33,410 nucleotides of DNA from Verrucomicrobiaceae bacterium (GTDB lineage Bacteria; Verrucomicrobiota; Verrucomicrobiia; Chthoniobacterales; Chthoniobacteraceae). The DNA is taken from contig SXWH01000247.1 of NCBI GenBank assembly GCA_005791535.1, forward strand, positions 1 to 33,410, in the 5' to 3' direction. The notes beneath the pieces were generated by a model, which searched no databases, was not told the origin of the DNA, and worked only from the letters and a program-made list of their open reading frames with translations. Shown piece after piece: positions 1 to 7,288 of this stretch. Every line of letters begins with the position of its first letter. Positions within the stretch are counted from its first letter, which is position 1. The position numbers were made by a program, and so were the translations under genes.

Positions 1-985
1 GAATCTTGTGCATGCCGAGGATGCCGCTTTGCGGAGGATTCAAAATCGGAGTGCTGAGCAGGCTCCCGTAAATGCCGCCGTTGCTGATTGTGAAGACTCC
101 ACCCTGAAGATCTTCGATCGTGATTTTCCCCTCGCGCGCCTTCACTGCATACGCCGCGAGATCGCGCTCGATGTCGGCAAATGATTTCTCTTTCGCACCA
201 CGAATGACCGGGACCACGAGCCCGCGCTCGGTGCCGACAGCGACGCCGACGTCGTGGAAGTGATTCTGCACGATGTCGTCGCCATCCACGCGAACGTTGA
301 TTTGCGGGACTGCTTCGAGCGCGGCCACCGTGGCTTTGATGAAGAACGACATAAAGCCGAGCTTCACGCCGTGCTGTGCGAGGAACGCTTCGCCGAGTTC
401 CTTGCGCATTCTCATGACGGCCGACATATCGACTTCATTGAATGTCGTGAGGATCGCGGCTGTGTGTTGCGCCATCACGAGCTGCGCGGCGATCTTCCGC
501 CGGAGCGGTGAGAGCCGCTTGCGCGTGGTGCGCCCATCCGAAACCGGTGCGACGTTCTCGGACACCGAGGCAAGCGCTGCATTCGCAGACTCCACCGCGG
601 CGGCAATGCTCACCGGCGCCGTCGGGGCCACGGGAATCTGCGCGGCAGCAGGCTCCGCCACCTTCGCTGCGGCCTTTTTCTCAGCCTTCGCGGGTGCAGG
701 CCTCGGTGCCTCGGGTTTTGCTGCCGGAGCAGCAGGCGCGGCAGCGGCACCTGCCGGATCAATCATCGCGACCACCTGCCCGATTTGTACCTCGGCTCCC
801 GCCGGAGCCTTTATGATGAGCACGCCGGCTGCCTCGGCACCCACTTCGGTGGAAACCTTGTCCGTCTCCAGCGTAAACAGCGCCTCGCCTTTCGCGACGG
901 AATCTCCGTTGTTTTTGTGCCACGTGGAGATCATGCCGCTGGTGATGGATTCGCCGACTGCCGGAATTTTGACTTCGAGACTCAT
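1..985 (-). CDS. odhB: 2-oxoglutarate dehydrogenase E2 (dihydrolipoyl succinyltransferase), 3' end outside window
   Basis: This is the acyltransferase core of the cytosolic 2-oxoglutarate dehydrogenase complex, moving the succinyl group from lipoyl-lysine to CoA in the TCA cycle. I translated the minus strand from the ATG at 985-983; 328 codons are visible and the catalytic end runs off position 1. Residues 1-75 are a lipoyl domain with the lysine in ETDKVSTE. Residues about 77-155 are an Ala/Pro/Lys-rich linker. The catalytic domain follows, with TTFNEVDMS, LGFMSFFIKA, the VVPV strand and TISNGG, features of E2o rather than pyruvate E2. No peripheral subunit-binding domain is visible between linker and catalytic domain, which is unusual for a bacterial E2. 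The gene upstream is a cupin protein, not odhA, so E1 must be encoded elsewhere. Confidence 0.95.
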   Translation of the reverse strand, partial: MSLEVKIPAVGESITSGMISTWHKNNGDSVAKGEALFTLETDKVSTEVGAEAAGVLIIKAPAGAEVQIGQVVAMIDPAGAAAAPAAPAAKPEAPRPAPAKAEKKAAAKVAEPAAAQIPVAPTAPVSIAAAVESANAALASVSENVAPVSDGRTTRKRLSPLRRKIAAQLVMAQHTAAILTTFNEVDMSAVMRMRKELGEAFLAQHGVKLGFMSFFIKATVAALEAVPQINVRVDGDDIVQNHFHDVGVAVGTERGLVVPVIRGAKEKSFADIERDLAAYAVKAREGKITIEDLQGGVFTISNGGIYGSLLSTPILNPPQSGILGMHKI

Positions 986-1097
986 GGAAAAATTGGACCT
1001 GTTGTTATCGTCGTTTGCGTAGCAGCCGCAACCGCAAACAGTGATTTCCGGATGAAACCGGCCATTCTAATCCGAAGGAGTCATTCCAGAATCAGGC

Positions 1098-1970
1098 TCA
1101 AATGCCCAACGAGAGAAGATCCTGAATCGCACAAAGCAGCCCCTTGGCCGAGAGATATGCGGAGGCTTTAATCCGATTCAGCGGACTCGAACGGGCCACG
1201 AGGTCGCGTCGCATCGCCGCCCAATTGGTGCGATTCCCGACATTGCAGGAAAGTGAAATGCTCGGACTGAGCATCTGCGTCGTGTGCCACCAACCCGAGG
1301 GGATGAATAGCGTTTCCCCCGGTTCCAGAACGAACACATCAGGCTTCGCTTTCGCAAAAAGCGGATACCGCTCGAGGTCCACGTTCTTGATGTCGGCACA
1401 ATGCGAAAGGTTGGGACAATCCTCCCGCGGGTATAGGAATGCCGACTGTTCCGGGCCGTAAACAAAGAACTCCTTACGCCCGTAGAACTGCATGAGAAAG
1501 GCGTGAGTGTGATAGCCGTCCCAATGAAGAACGGGAAACCCGCGGCCGTTTCCGCCGATGTAAAGTTCGATTGCCGACCCACGGTGGAAAAGCTCCCGAA
1601 ACACGGCATTTCGATACGACCGCTCCATCCAGTTGGGGTGGAAGTATCCGCTTTCAGGCCGGATATCATCGATCAATTCCGGGAAATGCTCTTTGAGCAC
1701 CTGATTGCGGAGATATGGAGCTGGATTCGCCGGATCGGACGCCATCACCGCATCGATCAAATCCGCGAGACGCCACGACTTTCCATCGATCTCAAACGTC
1801 TTGTCCGGCCAGCGCTCTGCAAACATTTCCGGACTCCATTTTCCGAGCGCGGGCCATCCGTCCAGTAAATCGGTGAGCACTACGGGACGATTCGCCTGCA
1901 TGTAATCGCGGTAAAAGTCGCGCGGAGAGATTCCCTTGCGCTTTTCAACAGGTTCGGATGTCAGATTCAT
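1098..1970 (-). CDS. JmjC/cupin_8 family Fe(II)/2-oxoglutarate oxygenase-like protein
   Basis: This 290-aa protein belongs to the cupin-like (Cupin_8/JmjC) family. Members are typically Fe(II)- and 2-oxoglutarate-dependent protein or small-molecule hydroxylases. The N-terminal part has the usual 'RPVVLTDLLDGWPA' opening. The first metal-binding motif HxD is H149-W-D151, followed by GYHTHAFLMQFYGRKEF with the lysine that often binds 2-oxoglutarate. The distal metal histidine is H229 in IPSGWWHTT. All three expected metal ligands are therefore present, which argues for an active enzyme. The substrate cannot be read from the sequence. It lies 112 bp upstream of odhB on the same strand and may or may not share its transcript. 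The ATG at 1970 is the only good start. Confidence 0.85.
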   Translation of the reverse strand: MNLTSEPVEKRKGISPRDFYRDYMQANRPVVLTDLLDGWPALGKWSPEMFAERWPDKTFEIDGKSWRLADLIDAVMASDPANPAPYLRNQVLKEHFPELIDDIRPESGYFHPNWMERSYRNAVFRELFHRGSAIELYIGGNGRGFPVLHWDGYHTHAFLMQFYGRKEFFVYGPEQSAFLYPREDCPNLSHCADIKNVDLERYPLFAKAKPDVFVLEPGETLFIPSGWWHTTQMLSPSISLSCNVGNRTNWAAMRRDLVARSSPLNRIKASAYLSAKGLLCAIQDLLSLGI

Positions 1971-2034
1971 CGGATACGGAAGAGCCTATAACGTGCCGTT
2001 TCGAAGAGGAAATCCCGATACCAACACGGCCATT

Positions 2035-4746
2035 CTACGGAGTTCGAAGAATCAAGCGCAGTGAATCGAGGCGCATCCTGGTGCCGGCAATGGCTGCGGC
2101 AAGCTCGGCTTTCTGATTTCGCAAAAGGTCGATTTCCTCCGGCCGGACGTGGTCGTTAATGCTCCGCAGCGTCTCAAGCCGCCCGATCTCCGCGTCGAGG
2201 TGTGCGGACATCTCCAGCGTCGCCTTTTGAACGACCGCAGGAAGCTTCTTCGCCGCGAGCGACTGCGCCGCGGACAGCATCGCGGGCAGGAGTTTCTGTC
2301 GCATCGGACCTCGATCCAGCAGACGGAAAATATCGCCCTTTTCGAGTTTCGCCCCGGCGAGCCGCGTATCACCGGTCTGGTCGGCCAGCGCGTGATCCAC
2401 GACGACGCGCACAGGGAGCGGCGGAAGGAAACGGTCCATATGCAGCGAGGCCGGAGCGGCGCACTCTGCGACGCAAAGAACCTCAAGCAGGATGGCCTCC
2501 GTGCCGCTCCCCTTCCAGACACCAAACGCGCTGTTTCCACCCTCGCCGCCCAACAGCAAATCAAGCGCTCCGGTCACAATCGGATGATCTCCCGTCATCA
2601 AAACCAGATCCTCGCGACTCAACGCGCGGGCGCGGTCAAATGTCACCGTGATACCTTCCTCCGGCAGCGCCGGAAACGCATCGGTCAGCAAATGCCCCGG
2701 CTTAAGCAGATACGCGTTTGTGCTGTGATCCTCGACCTGCACGCCGAAGTGATCGAACAAATCGACGCAGAACTCGCGGAATGTCGCATCGGAGTCCGCG
2801 GCCCGGATGTGCTTAATCGTATTCGCAGCCACAGCCGGCTTGCATGAATTCAGCTCAAGCAACCGGTCGTGGCCCCGCTCAAGCTTCCGCGTGAGTTTCG
2901 CATGCTGCTCTTTCGTCTTCTTCACCAAAGCGGCGAGTTTCTTCACCGAGAACGCTTCGCAGAGCGCGGCGAGTTCACGGCCCACAGCCGCCGCGATTTC
3001 GCCCGCGCCGTGCGGGTGATGCTCAAACGCATCGAGCCCCTCGTGATACCATTTCGCCAGCACCTCGCCGGCGGTTCCCGGAAGATACGGGATGTGAAGC
3101 TTGATGGTGGCCGTCTGTCCAATCCGGTCGAGTCGTCCGATGCGCTGCTCCAGCAACTCAGGATTCTCCGGCAGATCGAAAAGAACGAGATGATGCGCGA
3201 ACTGAAAATTGCGCCCCTCGCTTCCAATCTCCGAACACAGCAGAACGCGGGCACCGTCCTCCTCCGAGAAGTACGCCGCATTCCGGTCCCGCTGAAGTAG
3301 TGTCAGCCCTTCGTGGAAAACGCCAGCATTCACCGCGATCTCGCGCTGGAGCCGCTCGTAGATGTCCTCGACGAGCTTTCGCGTTTTGCAAATGAGCAGC
3401 ACCTTCTCTTTCGCGTGTTTCTTTAGAAATACCGCCAGCCATTTCACCTTCGCATCCACTTCGTCATCGCCGTCCAATTCGACGAGATGGGCCTTTCGCT
3501 TGGGAAATCCTGTCAGCGCAGCGCGCGTGTTGCGGAACATCACGCGGCCCGTGCCAAATGCGTCGAGCAACTCGCCAACCAGTCCTTCCGCCGGACCATC
3601 CAGATGCTTCGCGACGCGCGGTGATTGCGATGCGAAAAGCTTTCGATCGGCCGCGCTCAGCGCCTCGCCTGCGAGCAGCCGGTCGAGAGCCCGCGCGACC
3701 TGCTCGTAGTGCCCGGCTTCCTCGAGAAACCTTGCAAGGTCGGAGTAACGATCCGGATCGAGCAGACGCAGTCGCGCGAAGTGCCCCTCGGGTCCGAGTT
3801 GCTGCGGGGTCGCGGTAAGCAGAAGCAGACCCGGCGTTTTCCGCGCGAGCTGCTCCACGACCAAATAATGCGCTCCGGGAGCCTCGGGCGACCATTCGAG
3901 ATGATGCGCCTCATCGACCACGAGAAGATCCCATCCCGCATCGACGGCCTGCTTCGCACGGACCGGATCATTCGCGAGCAAGTTCACGTCGCAAAGCACC
4001 AACTGACTGTCGAGAAACGGATTCGCCGCGGCATCGTGCTCCACGATGGAAGCACAACGGTCCTCATCAAAAATGCTGAACAGCAGATTAAACCGGCGCA
4101 GCAATTCCACGAACCACTGATTCACCAACGCCTCCGGCAGCAGGATGAGAATTCGCGCGGCACGTCCCGTGAGGTGAAGCCGATGCAACACGAGCCCCGC
4201 TTCGATGGTCTTTCCCAGACCGACTTCATCCGCGAGAAGCACACGCGGCACGAGACGCCCCGCTACCTCCGTGGCGATGGACATTTGATGCGGCAGCAAA
4301 TCGACGCGCCCGCCAACGAAGCCACGAACGGGCGATTGCCGCAATTCACACCGCCTGCGCAGCGCGCGCATCCGGAGATCGAACGTGAACAACTCATCCA
4401 CCTGCCCCGCGAACAAGCGGTCCTCGGGGCGGCTGAAGCTCGTGGTATTCGAAAGCATTTCCTCCGGCACATCGCCGCCCGCCGTCCGGTAAACGAGCAG
4501 ACCGCTTTTCTCCTCCACCGCAGTCACCACCGCATTACGACCATCTGCGAGAGCGATCGTATCACCCGCGGAAAAACGCACGCGCCGCAATGGTGCCGTT
4601 TCCGTCGCGTACACACGCCGCTCGCTTGCCGCCGGAAAGAACACCTCCACGCGGCCGGATTCGCACTTCTCGACCGTGCCGAGCCCGAGCTCCGGCTCGC
4701 TGTTGCTCACCCATCGTTGTCCGCGCACTGGCAGTCCTTGTGTCAT
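2035..4746 (-). CDS. rapA: RNA polymerase-associated SNF2-family ATPase RapA
   Basis: RapA is a SWI2/SNF2 translocase that binds RNA polymerase and helps recycle it after termination. This 903-aa protein is a little shorter than the E. coli protein (968 aa). Two Tudor-like beta domains fill about residues 1-110 (RGQRWVSNSEPELGLG, then RVRFSAGDTI). The ATPase core has Walker A GLGKT (176-180), DEAH (278-281), LLLLTATP and the helicase C-terminal motif QRIGRLDRIGQ. The RapA-specific C-terminal region follows, including ECAAPASLHMDRFLPP-like sequence. The start at 4746 leaves 77 bp to the divergent cyclophilin gene, so that gap must hold both promoters. A generic SNF2 helicase is the only alternative, but the N-terminal Tudor-like segment fits RapA. 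Confidence 0.9.
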   Translation of the reverse strand: MTQGLPVRGQRWVSNSEPELGLGTVEKCESGRVEVFFPAASERRVYATETAPLRRVRFSAGDTIALADGRNAVVTAVEEKSGLLVYRTAGGDVPEEMLSNTTSFSRPEDRLFAGQVDELFTFDLRMRALRRRCELRQSPVRGFVGGRVDLLPHQMSIATEVAGRLVPRVLLADEVGLGKTIEAGLVLHRLHLTGRAARILILLPEALVNQWFVELLRRFNLLFSIFDEDRCASIVEHDAAANPFLDSQLVLCDVNLLANDPVRAKQAVDAGWDLLVVDEAHHLEWSPEAPGAHYLVVEQLARKTPGLLLLTATPQQLGPEGHFARLRLLDPDRYSDLARFLEEAGHYEQVARALDRLLAGEALSAADRKLFASQSPRVAKHLDGPAEGLVGELLDAFGTGRVMFRNTRAALTGFPKRKAHLVELDGDDEVDAKVKWLAVFLKKHAKEKVLLICKTRKLVEDIYERLQREIAVNAGVFHEGLTLLQRDRNAAYFSEEDGARVLLCSEIGSEGRNFQFAHHLVLFDLPENPELLEQRIGRLDRIGQTATIKLHIPYLPGTAGEVLAKWYHEGLDAFEHHPHGAGEIAAAVGRELAALCEAFSVKKLAALVKKTKEQHAKLTRKLERGHDRLLELNSCKPAVAANTIKHIRAADSDATFREFCVDLFDHFGVQVEDHSTNAYLLKPGHLLTDAFPALPEEGITVTFDRARALSREDLVLMTGDHPIVTGALDLLLGGEGGNSAFGVWKGSGTEAILLEVLCVAECAAPASLHMDRFLPPLPVRVVVDHALADQTGDTRLAGAKLEKGDIFRLLDRGPMRQKLLPAMLSAAQSLAAKKLPAVVQKATLEMSAHLDAEIGRLETLRSINDHVRPEEIDLLRNQKAELAAAIAGTRMRLDSLRLILRTP

Positions 4747-4823
4747 AAAAAGGCGCGGAACTTAGCGGGCGCGGCTTTGCTCACAAGGTTGATCTCCTCG
4801 GGCAGCCCGCATACACCACGTGC

Positions 4824-5384
4824 ATGAAGCTCCTGCTCTCTCTCTCGTTTCTTTGCGCTGCCGCATCCGCCGCCGACATTGCGGTGCTGGAATTCAAGCT
4901 ACCCGGAGACAAGACCGTGCAGACTGTGGAGATCACATTAAACGAAGCGGCCGCGCCGGTGACTGTCGCGAACTTCAAAAAGCTTGCCGACAAAGGATTC
5001 TACAAAGGCTGCGCATTCCACCGCGCGATTCCCGGCGTGCTCGTCCAAACCGGCGATCCACTCAGCAAAAAGGACGACCGTTCGCGCGTTGGCACCGGCG
5101 GCCCCGGCTACACGCTGCCCGCGGAAATTCGCGCGAAGCACGTAAAGGGAGCAGTCGCTGCCGCGCGCCTGCCGGACAAAATCAACCCCCAACGCCAAAG
5201 CAACGGCAGCCAGTTCTACGTGTGCCTCTCGCCACAGCCGGCGTTCGACGGAAAATACACCGTCTTCGGCAGCGTCACCAAGGGCCTCGAAGTCCTCCAG
5301 CGCATCTCCGAACTCCCCGCCGACCCGAACGACTACCCCGTCGATCGCGTCGAACTCCGCCGCGTGAAAATCGTCTCGCGGTAA
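4824..5384 (+). CDS. Secreted cyclophilin-type peptidyl-prolyl cis-trans isomerase
   Basis: This 186-aa cyclophilin catalyses proline cis-trans isomerisation in exported proteins. Residues 1-16 are a clear Sec signal peptide (MKLLLSLSFLCAAASA), so it acts outside the cytoplasm. The domain starts with a beta strand, then shows the active-site FHRAIPG (H66, R67), VQTGDP in place of the usual VQGGDP, GSQFYV (Q130, F131) and YTVFGSV. It lacks the tryptophan that confers strong cyclosporin binding in eukaryotic cyclophilins, which is usual for bacterial members. The gene stands alone, divergent from rapA, and its stop lies 2 bp from the convergent MBL-fold gene. Confidence 0.92.
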   Translation: MKLLLSLSFLCAAASAADIAVLEFKLPGDKTVQTVEITLNEAAAPVTVANFKKLADKGFYKGCAFHRAIPGVLVQTGDPLSKKDDRSRVGTGGPGYTLPAEIRAKHVKGAVAAARLPDKINPQRQSNGSQFYVCLSPQPAFDGKYTVFGSVTKGLEVLQRISELPADPNDYPVDRVELRRVKIVSR

Positions 5385-5386
5385 AG

Positions 5387-5992
5387 CTACCGCAAAAACG
5401 GATTCGTCCGTTTCTCGATTCCGATCTTCGTCGCCGGGCCGTGGCCGGGGAGGACGGTTACATTGTCATCCAGCAGCCACAGCTTTTCCCGAATCCCGCG
5501 CAGCAGCAGCGCGTGGTCGCCACCGGGAAGATCCGTCCGGCCGATTCCGCCGGCAAAAAGCACGTCGCCGCCGAAGAGCACCTGGTTCTGCTTCTCCAAA
5601 AAACACAGACTGCCCGGACAATGCCCTGGCACCAGCAGCACCTGGAAATCGACGCCCGCCAGCCGGTCGGAATCACTCTCCTCGATCATGTGGTCCGGCG
5701 TCACCGGCTCGATCTCCCAGTTCATCCCAAACTGCTTGTAAAAACTCCGGTCCACGATGCTCGGCACCGTGTCGCGGTGGCAGCCCACGCGGCAACCGTG
5801 GTCCCGCTTAATCCGCGCCGCATCCCACACGTGGTCGATGTGACCGTGCGTGAGCAGCAGCCATTGCACGCGGTGCCCGCGCTCCGCCAGCCAGTCCGCC
5901 GCGCCCTGCGGCGCATCGATCAAAATCCCGCTATCCGGCAAAAAAAACGTGTTCGTGTCGAAAACGCCGCCCGTGAATACATCAATGTTCAT
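5387..5992 (-). CDS. MBL-fold metallo-hydrolase (glyoxalase II-like)
   Basis: This 201-aa protein has the metallo-beta-lactamase fold. The zinc motif HxHxDH is complete (H49, H51, D53, H54 in LLTHGHIDHVWDA), further metal histidines occur in VPGHCPGSL and in the late LPGHGPATK, and the bridging aspartate is in LFGGDVLFAGG. This arrangement is typical of small hydroxyacylglutathione-hydrolase-like enzymes, but the substrate is not determinable. I place the start at the ATG at 5992 rather than 6034 because its ATGA overlaps the TGA stop of the upstream ferredoxin gene. The two genes are therefore translationally coupled, which suggests a shared role, perhaps redox-linked thioester or sulfur chemistry (inference). 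Confidence 0.9.
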   Translation of the reverse strand: MNIDVFTGGVFDTNTFFLPDSGILIDAPQGAADWLAERGHRVQWLLLTHGHIDHVWDAARIKRDHGCRVGCHRDTVPSIVDRSFYKQFGMNWEIEPVTPDHMIEESDSDRLAGVDFQVLLVPGHCPGSLCFLEKQNQVLFGGDVLFAGGIGRTDLPGGDHALLLRGIREKLWLLDDNVTVLPGHGPATKIGIEKRTNPFLR

Positions 5993-6339
5993 GCCTGCTT
6001 CTGCCCGCAAAGCGCGTTCGTCGCAACCGCCCATTCCGCCACGGGAACTCCCCCGAGCACATGCTCCGCAAGCACCCGATCAAACCGCGCCTTCGTCATC
6101 TCCCCGTACCACACACCCTCCGGATACACCACCACCCACGGCCCGCCCGTGCAAATGCGAAAGCACTGCGCCTTCGTCCGCATCGCCTGCGCGCCGGACT
6201 CCCGCACCCGCTGCTTCACATACTCCCAAAGAATCTCCGCATCCGCAGGCACGCAGCAATCCGGCCCCATGCACAAAAAAAGATGGCGTTGTGCAGAGGC
6301 GATTGCGGCTTTCTTCAGCCCGGCGGTGAGTGCGTCCAT
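5989..6339 (-). CDS. Thioredoxin-like [2Fe-2S] ferredoxin
   Basis: This 116-aa protein resembles the thioredoxin-like [2Fe-2S] ferredoxin family (also seen in NuoE C-terminal domains), small electron carriers in the cytoplasm. The visible cysteines are C23, C28 and C29 in FLCMGPDCC and C59 and C63 in QCFRICTGG, spaced as in this family. The conserved PEGVWYG segment and the HVLGG near the C-terminus also fit. I chose the ATG at 6339 (MDALTAGLKKA); the open frame upstream to 6429 is low-quality and does not resemble the family. The stop overlaps the start of the MBL-fold gene by 4 nt (ATGA). The upstream flank carries the 21-bp repeat array. Confidence 0.85.
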   Translation of the reverse strand: MDALTAGLKKAAIASAQRHLFLCMGPDCCVPADAEILWEYVKQRVRESGAQAMRTKAQCFRICTGGPWVVVYPEGVWYGEMTKARFDRVLAEHVLGGVPVAEWAVATNALCGQKQA

Positions 6340-6420
6340 GATGCCATCACGAATGCCCACACACCGCCTCCAGCGCAAGCGCGGGGAAGAGCGTGTCTCA
6401 TAGCTTTCGCACACCGACCC

Positions 6421-6440
6421 GATTTCCAATACCGAATACC
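6421..6440 (+). repeat. Left copy of an imperfect 20-bp direct repeat bounding the array
   Basis: The 20 bp from 6421 begin GATTTCCAA and end AATACC. They match 16 of 20 positions with 6772-6791 on the other side of the 21-bp array. The match is by eye and may be either an insertion-type duplication or shared ancestry of the flanks. Confidence 0.5.
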
Positions 6441-6456
6441 AGGCGAAAATTTACCA

Positions 6457-6770
6457 TGCGTTAAGAAGCCCAACTTTCGGCGGTAGAAATCACCTCCACG
6501 CGTTATCGAGCGGCCTCTGTGCGTTATCGAGTAGGGTTCATGCGTTAACGCACAGCCCGCATGAGGGAACGCAAAGCCTCCATGCGTTATCGCATCGACC
6601 GCATGTTGCCGACGCAAAGACCTAATGCGTCCACGCAAAACCCTTTTGTGCCCACGCAAAGAGCTGATGCGTCCACGCAAAGCCTCAATGCGATATCTCA
6701 CAGCCTCTGATTGATATCTCACAGCCCTCGTGCGCTATCGCACAGACCCATTGCGCTAACGCATGAAGTC
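6457..6770. repeat. About fifteen degenerate 21-bp tandem units, most with a 12-bp dyad core
   Basis: The core begins at 6457, (6478), 6499, 6520, 6541, 6562, 6583, 6604, 6626, 6647, 6668, 6689, 6710, 6731 and 6752. Every step is 21 bp except one of 22 bp after 6604. The consensus is roughly TGCGTNANCGCA followed by CAGCC or AAGCC and a variable TCCA-like joint. The unit at 6541-6552 is the perfect palindrome TGCGTTAACGCA. Units at 6583, 6626, 6668, 6689, 6731 and 6752 keep five of six symmetric pairs. The unit at 6478 is barely recognisable. Twenty-one bp is two helical turns, so the dyads would lie on one DNA face. Because the period is a multiple of three, several frames encode heptapeptide repeats, but none gives a convincing protein. 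Confidence 0.85.
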
Positions 6771-6771
6771 T

Positions 6772-6791
6772 GATTTCCAACCCAAAATACC
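6772..6791 (+). repeat. Right copy of the imperfect 20-bp direct repeat bounding the array
   Basis: This starts GATTTCCAA and ends AATACC like the copy at 6421-6440, with four mismatches in the middle. It begins directly after the last 21-bp unit, so the two copies bracket the array closely. Confidence 0.5.
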
Positions 6792-7019
6792 CATTTGCAC
6801 TGCCAAAATGCCGGAAAGACGACACATTACCGCAAATTGCACAGCCACTTACACAAAATCCTCCGTATAACGCCATAAACTCGGGTGCGAAAGCAGCCAG
6901 CGACTTCACGCGATTGAGGGCCGCAGGTCCGGCAGCGTGATAGCCCACGCCGGCGACATCTGCAACACAGTCGGATTCCACTACCGCCACGACCGCGACC
7001 CCGGCAGCTTCCGCACCAA
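6792..7019. other. Stretch without a recognisable gene
   Basis: No convincing coding frame is visible between the repeat array and the 42-codon ORF. Open frames exist on both strands, but their translations are rich in Arg, Pro and Ser and look like chance. The first part is less GC-rich than the genes around it. Confidence 0.5.
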
Positions 7020-7148
7020 ATGCCGCCGTTTGAGACGACGTTTGGCCTCGCGGACCCCGGCAGCGCCATATCCATCTGGGTCGTCGTTCGCATCGAAGAC
7101 GGCAACGAACGCGCCTCGGACAAGGTGGTCGTCCAGCATCCGGAGTAG
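7020..7148 (+). CDS. Possible 42-aa small protein or gene remnant
   Basis: An ATG at 7020 opens 42 codons ending in TAG at 7146-7148. The translation has a balanced composition, with a hydrophobic strand ISIWVVVRIEDG followed by a charged turn and DKVVVQHPE, reading like two beta strands. Third codon positions are mostly G or C, as in the neighbouring genes, which the overlapping frames do not show. No Shine-Dalgarno sequence is evident and I do not recognise a family. It could be a true small protein, or the 3' remnant of a longer gene whose 5' part was lost near the repeat array. Confidence 0.4.
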   Translation: MPPFETTFGLADPGSAISIWVVVRIEDGNERASDKVVVQHPE

Positions 7149-7243
7149 GCGCGGTCAATGAAGTCCTGTCCGCCCTTGACAGAGAAGCCCCGCCGTGCGC
7201 CCCTCTGCATCCGCAAACCCAAACCAATATGCCGACTCGATTT

Positions 7244-7288
7244 GCCAACAACAGCCTCCTCGTTTGCGAGGGGAGTAGGATGTTAGGC
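7244..7288 (+). other. attC-like structured site, upstream boundary of a possible gene cassette
   Basis: GTTAGGC at 7282-7288 fits the integron R' consensus GTTRRRY exactly. GCCAACA at 7244-7250 pairs with TGTTAGGC at 7281-7288 with one bulged base. Between them is a 7-bp hairpin (7256-7262 with 7267-7273, one G-T pair, loop TTTG). The element is shorter than most known attC sites and its left box lacks one base of RYYYAAC, so the identification is tentative. Confidence 0.35.

Noticed and set aside
3625..4827. 400-aa plus-strand frame opposite rapA
   Set aside because: It is antisense to the Walker A and DEAH region of rapA, with shadow-like His/Arg-rich composition.
6315..6722. 135-aa minus-strand frame with heptapeptide repeats (LRGRISS, YSITHRG)
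   Set aside because: Repetition follows automatically from the 21-bp period. The pattern changes character after the 22-bp step, and the frame overlaps the start of the ferredoxin gene. A DNA-level array explains it better.
6457..6770. CRISPR array
   Set aside because: Units are contiguous at 21 bp and degenerate, with no unique spacers of constant length between identical repeats and no cas genes.
6457..6770. Iteron-type replication origin
   Set aside because: No replication initiator gene, DnaA-box cluster or AT-rich unwinding stretch is visible nearby, so origin function is not supported, though binding-array function stays open.
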